From Thermoplasmata archaeon (lineage in GTDB: Archaea > Thermoplasmatota > Thermoplasmata > SG8-5 > JAGLSY01), in NCBI GenBank assembly GCA_023137005.1, contig JAGLQE010000162.1, positions 1 to 5,544 on the forward strand: a stretch of 5,544 nt of DNA, written 5' to 3'. The notes under the pieces were generated by a model. It was not told where the DNA came from, ran no database searches, and was given only the letters and a program-made list of their open reading frames with translations. Made by a program: the position numbers and the translations under genes. Shown piece after piece: positions 1 to 4,594 of the stretch (positions are counted from its first letter, which is position 1; the number at the start of each line of letters is the position of its first letter).

Positions 1-208
1 TTTTCTTCAGGCGGGGCATGTTTACAGAGTAAATGCTTGCTGATCCTTTGCTTTGCCAATACATTGCCTTGCCAATTATCGCTCCCACCACACCCATTGC
101 CTACAAATTAGACCCCCTCCATACTGAGACACCAATATTATCCCAAAGCTTTGCCAGCAATGAGACCGATTGGGCAAATATTAAATCCCGTACTGCCATA
201 CACAAATT
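1..208. other. Non-coding leader region with TTGCC-rich repeats
   Basis: No convincing gene is seen here. All three + frames entering from the left edge close quickly, with stops at 30-32, 41-43 and 109-111, so at most the tail of an upstream gene could be present. On the minus strand an ATG at 19-17 opens a short frame (M-P-R-L-K-K) running off the edge. It could be the start of a divergent gene, but it has no visible ribosome binding site. The region is rich in TTGCC words, including an 11-base near-direct repeat at 50-60 and 66-76 (10/11 identical, period 16) and an inverted relative at 169-178. An in-frame TAA at 182-184 marks the upstream limit of the following gene. Confidence 0.6.
176..186 (+). 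promoter_or_regulatory. Candidate TATA box for the dNTPase gene
   Basis: The A/T run AAATATTAAAT is a plausible archaeal TATA box. With the usual 25-27 base spacing from its centre, transcription would begin near 207-209, right at the GTG at 209, which would make that start leaderless. A weaker A/T run at 134-140 is an alternative that would give a longer leader. This is pattern reading only. Confidence 0.35.
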
Positions 209-1606
209 GTGAAACGCATACCAGACAAGGACCGGACGCGCATACTGGCAGAGATCGAATCACATTCTTTTATGAGAGAAGAGGCCAGCATGAACTCCAG
301 TTATGCCACCCCCAGTACCAGCTCATTGGGTCGCAAGAGACCCGAAGGACCAGAAGCCGGAGAGCATCGAAGCCCCTTCTCCATCGATCGGGATCGCATA
401 CTCTATTCCAAGGCCTTTTTCCGACTGGCTGGCAAGACACAGGTCTTCATGTCCCCAAAAAGCCCGCTTGTAAGTAATCGGATGACCCACACCATGCACG
501 TGGCCCATCTAGCGCGATCCATATCCCGCTCACTCGGACTGAACGAGGACCTGGCAGAGGCTATTGGGTTGGGTCATGATATCGGCCATCCGCCCTTCGG
601 ACATCGTGGAGAGAAGGTCCTGGATGAACTGTGCAAGGAGCATGGTGGAAAGGGCTTCGAGCATAATGTCCATAGCGTGCACGTGCTCGAGGTCCTGGAA
701 AAGGATGGTGAAGGATTAAATCTCTCATGGGAGGTGCTGGACGGCATAATCTCTCATTGCGGGGAGACACAGGATGGGGAGTTCAGGCCAATGGAACTCG
801 TAGAGGGGAATGGCCACGAGGATTCCATGACACCCGCCACATTGGAGGGATGTGTGGTCAAGGTCTGTGACAGGATCGCATACGTTAGGAAGGATATCGA
901 GGATGCGGCCAAGGCCGGGATAATCAGCGAGGATGACATCCCTGATGAGATCACCGAAGTTCTGGGAAAGACCAATGGCCAGATAATCAATACCCTGGTC
1001 AAGGACATCATCGTGAATTTCCAATGGGACCTGGAGAGGTTCAAGGAAGAGCATAGCCATGATCCGGCAAGGCATGAGATATCCATCAAGCTCAGCTGGC
1101 CGGTTCTCAATGCCCTAAATGCCCTCATACATGATTTCAATTATCCGAAGATATACCTGAACCCCGAGAACCTGAAATACGAGGAGCAGACCGAGGGAAT
1201 TCTAAGACGAATGTTCGAGACCTTCATGGTGGAATTGGAGGGCTTGGAGATGCCAAAGACCATCCAGGCCAGCTTATTTGACTTTCACAAGGACGAGGGT
1301 AAAGATGCTACTGCGAATGATGTGGCAGACCATGGAAAATATGCCACCCTAGTATCTATAGAAAGGGAAATGGCCAGCAAGGAAACCGATGAGCTGAAAA
1401 AGGCCAGGCTGATGATCATAAGAGAGAACATAAAGCTCAGTGATGATAAAGTGAATTCCATCCTGCCCTTCCTGGCAGAGATGAGTGATGATTATATTCT
1501 AAATTCCACGATGGTGGAGATGGTGAGGGACCACATGGCCCTGATGACCGACAATATGGCGATGAATGTCTTCGAGGCAATGGCGATACCACGGTCACTG
1601 GTTTGA
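209..1606 (+). CDS. dNTP triphosphohydrolase-like HD-domain protein (dGTPase family)
   Basis: Members of this family hydrolyse dNTPs to deoxynucleoside plus triphosphate, adjusting the cytosolic dNTP pool; the exact substrate here is not predictable. The 465-residue product opens with a family-type N terminus (SSYAT at 30-34, GRKRPE at 41-46, DRDRILYSKAF at 60-70, KTQVF at 76-80). HD metal ligands are H94, H123-D124 (in GHDIGHPPFGH) and D221 (in CDRIAY). Further family marks are FEHNVHS at 150-156 and the C-terminal DHMALMTDN block near 441-449. The protein is longer than many type-2 homologues because of a charged stretch at about 353-425. Start: GTG 209 is the most upstream possible, because an in-frame TAA lies at 182-184, and it keeps the acidic helix that normally precedes the SPYA-like motif. 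ATG 290 has a GAGG five bases upstream and ATG 272 is also in frame, so the true start is uncertain. The gene ends 50 bp before the earlier mgtC-like start. Confidence 0.9.
   Translation: MKRIPDKDRTRILAEIESHSFMREEASMNSSYATPSTSSLGRKRPEGPEAGEHRSPFSIDRDRILYSKAFFRLAGKTQVFMSPKSPLVSNRMTHTMHVAHLARSISRSLGLNEDLAEAIGLGHDIGHPPFGHRGEKVLDELCKEHGGKGFEHNVHSVHVLEVLEKDGEGLNLSWEVLDGIISHCGETQDGEFRPMELVEGNGHEDSMTPATLEGCVVKVCDRIAYVRKDIEDAAKAGIISEDDIPDEITEVLGKTNGQIINTLVKDIIVNFQWDLERFKEEHSHDPARHEISIKLSWPVLNALNALIHDFNYPKIYLNPENLKYEEQTEGILRRMFETFMVELEGLEMPKTIQASLFDFHKDEGKDATANDVADHGKYATLVSIEREMASKETDELKKARLMIIRENIKLSDDKVNSILPFLAEMSDDYILNSTMVEMVRDHMALMTDNMAMNVFEAMAIPRSLV
281..284 (+). promoter_or_regulatory. Possible ribosome binding site for an internal ATG at 290
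   Basis: GAGG ends five bases before the in-frame ATG at 290, a good Shine-Dalgarno spacing. It argues for a 438-residue form of the dNTPase. It competes with the upstream GTG at 209, which has no Shine-Dalgarno sequence but may be leaderless. Confidence 0.35.
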
Positions 1607-1620
1607 TACACACACATCCA

Positions 1621-1635
1621 CGAAATCCATTTATA
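1621..1635 (+). promoter_or_regulatory. BRE/TATA-like promoter for the mgtC-like gene
   Basis: CGAAA at 1621-1625 followed by TTTATA at 1630-1635 matches the archaeal BRE-plus-TATA arrangement. The predicted transcription start, 25-27 bases beyond the box centre, falls at about 1657-1660. The gene can therefore be expressed separately from the dNTPase gene upstream. The transcript would either be leaderless at ATG 1657 or carry a leader of about 22 bases to ATG 1681. Confidence 0.55.
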
Positions 1636-1670
1636 CTCCAGTCTATATGAAGTGTCATGTTGGTACCCAT

Positions 1671-1675
1671 GGAGG
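1671..1675 (+). promoter_or_regulatory. Shine-Dalgarno site deciding the mgtC-like start
   Basis: GGAGG lies five bases before ATG 1681. This is a strong match to the anti-Shine-Dalgarno of archaeal 16S rRNA and is the main reason for preferring 1681 over the in-frame ATGs at 1657 and 1669. Confidence 0.65.
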
Positions 1676-1680
1676 ACCTG

Positions 1681-2322
1681 ATGTATGTCTACCTTCCAAA
1701 GATACTGCTGGCCATCTTCTGCGGTAGTTTAATTGGGCTGGAGCGGGAGCTGAAGGAAAAGCCCGCAGGCATCAAGACCTACATGCTCATCTGTACTGGC
1801 GCGACCTTGTTCACCATCATCAGCATCGCATTTTCGGATTTCTTTGGCCCGGGCAATGAGCCCAGCAGGGTGGCGGCCCAGATCATCACGGGTGTGGGAT
1901 TCATTGGGGCTGGAACCATCATGTTCGCCCAGGGCTACGTTAGAGGACTAACGTCCGCCGCAGCTATCTGGATGTCCGCGGCAATTGGAATGTCCATAGG
2001 TATCGGGATGTACATGTTCTCGGTGATCGTCACTCTTGTCATCATCCTTTCATTGGTCGTCATAGGCAGATTAGAGAGCAGATTGGGACTGAGGGGAAAA
2101 CGAACTACTCAGATGATCCTGAGTGTCAGTGATCCAGAAGAGGCAAAGAAAATTAGAACTCTGATCAAAAGGTCCAGAGGAAGCTGTACCATCGTCAATA
2201 TGGAAAGAAAAGAGGATGAGACAAAGATCCAGATATCCTGCCACCTTACCGTAAAGGAGATGAACAATTTTCAAGCGGCGGTTCAGCAATTCAAGGGCGA
2301 TATGGGCTTCAAGCTAGAGTGA
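1681..2322 (+). CDS. MgtC/SapB family membrane protein
   Basis: This is an integral membrane protein of the MgtC/SapB family. Members are linked in bacteria to low-Mg2+ growth, intracellular survival and control of F-type ATPase, but the molecular role in archaea is not settled. The 213-residue product has about four hydrophobic segments in its first 130 residues. It shows the family signatures GLERELKEKPAG (19-30), RVAAQIITGVGFIGAGTIM (63-81) and VRGLTSAAAIWMSAAIGM (87-104). A soluble tail of about 65 residues (roughly 145-213) resembles the ACT-like C-terminal domain of longer MgtC proteins, so this is the two-domain form and looks complete. The start is placed at 1681 because of the GGAGG at 1671-1675 and because family proteins begin just before the first membrane helix. 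ATG 1657 would add eight residues and fits a leaderless transcript. The gene converges on cbf5 with 27 bp between the stops. Confidence 0.9.
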   Translation: MYVYLPKILLAIFCGSLIGLERELKEKPAGIKTYMLICTGATLFTIISIAFSDFFGPGNEPSRVAAQIITGVGFIGAGTIMFAQGYVRGLTSAAAIWMSAAIGMSIGIGMYMFSVIVTLVIILSLVVIGRLESRLGLRGKRTTQMILSVSDPEEAKKIRTLIKRSRGSCTIVNMERKEDETKIQISCHLTVKEMNNFQAAVQQFKGDMGFKLE

Positions 2323-2340
2323 AGCTACCAATATGATTCT

Positions 2341-2345
2341 AAAAA
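2341..2345 (-). terminator. T-tract terminator of the minus-strand operon
   Basis: Read on the minus strand, five T residues follow four bases after the cbf5 TAG stop, without a clear hairpin. Short T tracts are sufficient for intrinsic termination by archaeal RNA polymerase. The placement in the 27 bp convergent gap fits a terminator for the cbf5 transcript. On the + strand the only T-rich run after the mgtC-like gene is near 2355-2363, inside the 3' end of cbf5, so the two transcripts may overlap slightly. Confidence 0.45.
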
Positions 2346-2349
2346 CTCA

Positions 2350-3306
2350 CTAAACTTTTCTCTTCCATAGCTTTGGATAAGTTCCAGGTGCCATAAATAC
2401 ACGCTTGATATCCACTGCCACACCTTTTCCACCACCAATAAGGTCACGACCCTTCTTTTTGGCCAGTCCCAGACCTACAGCCTCTCCTTTCTGAGTGAGG
2501 ATAACAACCAGGTCATCCCTCTTCACCTTGCCTTCCACCGCCACAATTCCTGGCAATGCGATATTGGCCCCGTGGCAGATGGCATCCACCGCCGAGTCCT
2601 TGATGGTTATCTTGGGCAGGTCGTCGAATAATCGTTCCATGGGCAGGATCATCTTTCTGATATGGGTCTCATCCCCGGTTTCCTTGTAGATCTCATATGC
2701 ATCCTTCAATTCATGCATTTTGTATATCTGGGTCTCTTTGAAATGGCCGCTTCGGGTTCGCCTCAATTCCAACATGTGGCCGCCCACTCCCAGCACCTCG
2801 CCGATATCCGTGCACAAGGTTCGGATATAGGTTCCGGGGGCGCATTCTGTCTTGAAAAGCACGCTCCTGCCATTTATTTCCAGTATCTCCAATGAATGGA
2901 TCTTTCGAATTCTGAGCTCACGCTTTACCGCGGCCCTTACCGGTGGTGTCTGGTATATGTCGCCCAGGAATTCGGCGAAAACCTCTTTGATCCTGTTCTT
3001 CGGGGCATTGCCATGAAGCCTCAGGACTGCCACGTATTCCTTGGTGCCCTCAAGAAGCACATCCAGTGCTCTTGTTCCATCCTCAAACACGATGGGCAGA
3101 ACTCCGCTGACATTGGGGTCCAGTGTTCCGGAATGACCAGCCTTCTTCAGACCGAATATTTCTTTGACCCAGGCCGATACCTGATGTGAAGTAGGTCCTC
3201 GGGGCTTGTCCACCAGCACCATGCCAAGTCGCAGGTGATGTGCCAGATCCCTCTTGTCCGGCTCAATGCCATGCTCACTGGCTGAAAGACTGGATATATC
3301 ACTCAA
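2350..3306 (-). CDS. cbf5: Archaeal Cbf5, H/ACA RNP pseudouridine synthase
   Basis: Cbf5 is the catalytic subunit of the archaeal H/ACA ribonucleoprotein, which works with Nop10, Gar1 and L7Ae to convert guide-selected uridines in rRNA to pseudouridine. It can also form Psi55 in tRNA. The 318-residue product has the TruB-like catalytic domain at about 25-225 and a PUA RNA-binding domain at about 231-306. Visible motifs are VDKPRGPTSHQV (32-43), the catalytic loop GHSGTLDPNVSGVLP with nucleophile D63, YQTPPVRAAVKR (118-129), GTYIRTLC (158-165) and LRRTRSGHF (181-189). The PUA domain carries CHGANIALPGI (244-254) and ends at VAVDIKRVFMAPGTYP. Length and motifs fit a complete protein. The start is TTG at 3306-3304, backed by GGAGGG six bases upstream, and overlaps the cmk 3' end by 8 bp, suggesting coupled translation. 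The gene ends in a tandem TAG-TGA stop. It is the last gene of the operon. Confidence 0.97.
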   Translation of the reverse strand: MSDISSLSASEHGIEPDKRDLAHHLRLGMVLVDKPRGPTSHQVSAWVKEIFGLKKAGHSGTLDPNVSGVLPIVFEDGTRALDVLLEGTKEYVAVLRLHGNAPKNRIKEVFAEFLGDIYQTPPVRAAVKRELRIRKIHSLEILEINGRSVLFKTECAPGTYIRTLCTDIGEVLGVGGHMLELRRTRSGHFKETQIYKMHELKDAYEIYKETGDETHIRKMILPMERLFDDLPKITIKDSAVDAICHGANIALPGIVAVEGKVKRDDLVVILTQKGEAVGLGLAKKKGRDLIGGGKGVAVDIKRVFMAPGTYPKLWKRKV

Positions 3307-3844
3307 CCGGATCCCTCCGTTTTGGATCTTTCAGGTTGCTGATGATGGAATCAACTATCTCTTCGGGGGTCTGATCATCTGAATGAATTACCTGATCATA
3401 TACTGCCAGGCTGCGTGAATCAATGCCATAAACATTATTGTATCTCTGGTGCTCGCACTCCTCTCTCTCCAGGGTTTCCTTCTCCACCATCTTGGGGTCT
3501 TTGGATTCACGGCCAGCTATCCTCTGACTGCGGGTTATGATGGTCGCGTCTATCCACACCTTGAAGGCATTGATGCCATTGAGGTGGAGCATATGGCCAG
3601 CTAAACGTCCTTCGATTATCACATCGCCCTTGGCATGCTCCAGGACCTTCATGTCCAGCTCCTTGTCTATACTTGGATCATTGAGAGCCAGTTCTCCGAA
3701 GTCGGCCAATGACATACCTCTAGCCTCTGCCATATCTCTGAAAATTATACCTGTGGTGACAAGTTCGAGTTCCATCTTCTCTGCCAATAGTCTAGCAACC
3801 GTGGTCTTTCCACTACCTGGAGGACCGCTTATAGTTATTATCAT
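3299..3844 (-). CDS. cmk: Cytidylate kinase, archaeal type
   Basis: CMP kinase phosphorylates CMP and dCMP to the diphosphates with ATP in the cytosol, recycling the CMP released by RNA turnover. The 181-residue product has the P-loop GPPGSGKTT at 7-15, the CMP-binding region TTGIIFRDMAEARGMSL (30-46) and VIIEGRLAGHML (75-86). The LID and ribose-binding region runs from RSQRIAGRE (105-113) to EREECEHQRYNNVYGID (126-142). The length and the RYNNVYGID motif match the short archaeal Cmk rather than the longer bacterial enzyme with its CMP-domain insertion. The ATG at 3844-3842 overlaps the TGA of the insertase gene in an ATGA junction, and a GAGG sits seven bases upstream inside that gene. Its own TGA overlaps the cbf5 start by 8 bp. 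Placement between the DUF106 insertase and cbf5 is the standard archaeal order, though the ribosomal protein genes often found here (L34e, L14e) are absent. Confidence 0.96.
   Translation of the reverse strand: MIITISGPPGSGKTTVARLLAEKMELELVTTGIIFRDMAEARGMSLADFGELALNDPSIDKELDMKVLEHAKGDVIIEGRLAGHMLHLNGINAFKVWIDATIITRSQRIAGRESKDPKMVEKETLEREECEHQRYNNVYGIDSRSLAVYDQVIHSDDQTPEEIVDSIISNLKDPKRRDPVE
3313..3318 (-). promoter_or_regulatory. Strong Shine-Dalgarno site supporting the TTG start of cbf5
   Basis: On the minus strand GGAGGG lies six bases before the TTG at 3306-3304, within the last codons of cmk. No nearby ATG in this frame has comparable support; the next in-frame ATG is Met29, inside the conserved lead-in to the VDKPRGPTSH motif. 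This site therefore decides the unusual start codon. Confidence 0.75.
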
Positions 3845-4509
3845 CCAATTGCCTCGGCCTCGTCCAGCTCTTTCAGCCTCTTGGAGAAGGTAACCTGTTT
3901 GAGTATCCTCTGCAAGACCTGGCCAAATGACATGGAGACCAGCATATAGACGAATATCCAGTTCTCAAAACCGCAAACAACTGATGTTGAAAAGTTGACA
4001 TTGTAATGCCAGGGAACCGAGAACATGGTACTTGGTAGGTCATGTGCGAAAACTCCCAGAAAGGTAAAAGTACCTATTATGAAGATCATGGTGAAGGCCA
4101 TCGGCTTCATCTGGTTCATTGAGGAATCCATATTGGTCTTCATCATCTCTGGCTGTTTGGCCATGAGCTTGGACACCTTCTTCTCGTTCTGGGCCATCCT
4201 GGCGTCCCTCAATTCCTTATTGAAGTCCTTCATGACGGACTGATTGCGGGCGGCATCTATCCAGTCAATGAAATAATGCCTGACCAGTGTGGAGACCAAT
4301 ACCATTAAGAAACCAGCCAAAAGAAGTGTGACTATGGGATATCTGGAATCGAAACCTATGAGTGGAAAGAGGATCACGTGGGCGATCTCGCCTACCGCGT
4401 TCCTCATGGATGGTATGAACATGATGAACATGGTCATGAACATCATCATCATCATCATCATTTGACCGCTGTTTTGTTGCGGGGGGGCCATTGGCATTTC
4501 ATCAGGCAT
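3841..4509 (-). CDS. DUF106/EMC3-TMCO1-type membrane protein insertase
   Basis: The protein belongs to the archaeal DUF106 group of the Oxa1/YidC superfamily, relatives of eukaryotic EMC3 and TMCO1, which help insert membrane proteins. The 222-residue product has a hydrophobic helix at about 17-34, a second at about 56-78, and a charged helical, probably coiled-coil, cytosolic section at about 84-125. Two more helices lie at about 137-155 and 182-202, followed by a short charged tail. This three-core-helix, coiled-coil layout is the family hallmark. The protein is very rich in methionine (28 of 222), with seven consecutive Met at 17-23 and eight Met between 116 and 141. The start at ATG 4509-4507 has GGAG at 4520-4517, seven bases away. 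The 3' end overlaps cmk by 4 bp. Family membership is clear; the insertase role is inferred from family work rather than from a catalytic motif. Confidence 0.92.
   Translation of the reverse strand: MPDEMPMAPPQQNSGQMMMMMMMFMTMFIMFIPSMRNAVGEIAHVILFPLIGFDSRYPIVTLLLAGFLMVLVSTLVRHYFIDWIDAARNQSVMKDFNKELRDARMAQNEKKVSKLMAKQPEMMKTNMDSSMNQMKPMAFTMIFIIGTFTFLGVFAHDLPSTMFSVPWHYNVNFSTSVVCGFENWIFVYMLVSMSFGQVLQRILKQVTFSKRLKELDEAEAIG
4441..4461 (-). repeat. ATG trinucleotide repeat, seven units, in the insertase gene
   Basis: Seven perfect tandem CAT units on the + strand read as seven consecutive ATG codons on the minus strand, giving Met17-Met23 of the insertase. A seven-G run on the + strand (4481-4487), seven C on the coding strand, lies 19 bases away on the upstream side of the gene, within codons for Ala-Pro-Pro. 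Gain or loss of ATG units keeps the reading frame, whereas slippage in the C7 run would not. Confidence 0.95.
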
Positions 4510-4594
4510 ATTGCATCTCCGTCGTCGTTAATGTACGATATTATAATAAGTTAATCATAAGATCCATTGGTATATGGGCAGGAAATGTCATTTT
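4510..4594 (-). promoter_or_regulatory. Promoter region of the insertase-cmk-cbf5 operon
   Basis: This 85 bp gap separates the DHH phosphoesterase stop from the insertase start. On the minus strand an A/T-only run TTATTATAATAT occupies 4549-4538 and is a good TATA candidate. Its spacing predicts transcription starting near 4517-4520, giving a leader of only about 8-11 bases that would barely contain the GGAG at 4520-4517. A second TATA-like word at 4576-4571 (CATATA) would give a leader of about 38 bases. No strong T-tract terminator follows the phosphoesterase gene, so read-through from it is also possible. Confidence 0.5.

Noticed and set aside
1..19. Possible start of a divergent minus-strand gene (ATG at 19-17, M-P-R-L-K-K)
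   Set aside because: Only six codons are visible, without a Shine-Dalgarno site or TATA box at the right distance; too little to call.
151..477. 108-codon + strand open frame overlapping the start of the dNTPase gene
   Set aside because: It overlaps the dNTPase in another frame, has no recognisable domain and no ribosome binding site; it is a shadow of the real gene.
725..1140. Minus-strand open frames of 116 and 128 codons opposite the dNTPase
   Set aside because: They lie antisense to a clearly conserved coding region (HD domain), overlap each other in different frames and show no family motif.
2662..3189. + strand open frames of 77 and 97 codons inside cbf5
   Set aside because: They are antisense to the Cbf5 catalytic domain, whose motifs prove the minus strand is coding.
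4441..4461. CAT array considered as a CRISPR-like or regulatory repeat
   Set aside because: The unit is three bases with no spacers and lies inside a coding region as Met codons; it is a simple microsatellite.
4510..4594. Small RNA (C/D box type) in the gap before the insertase gene
   Set aside because: No paired C and D box motifs or stable hairpin were found; the A/T-rich content is better explained as a promoter.
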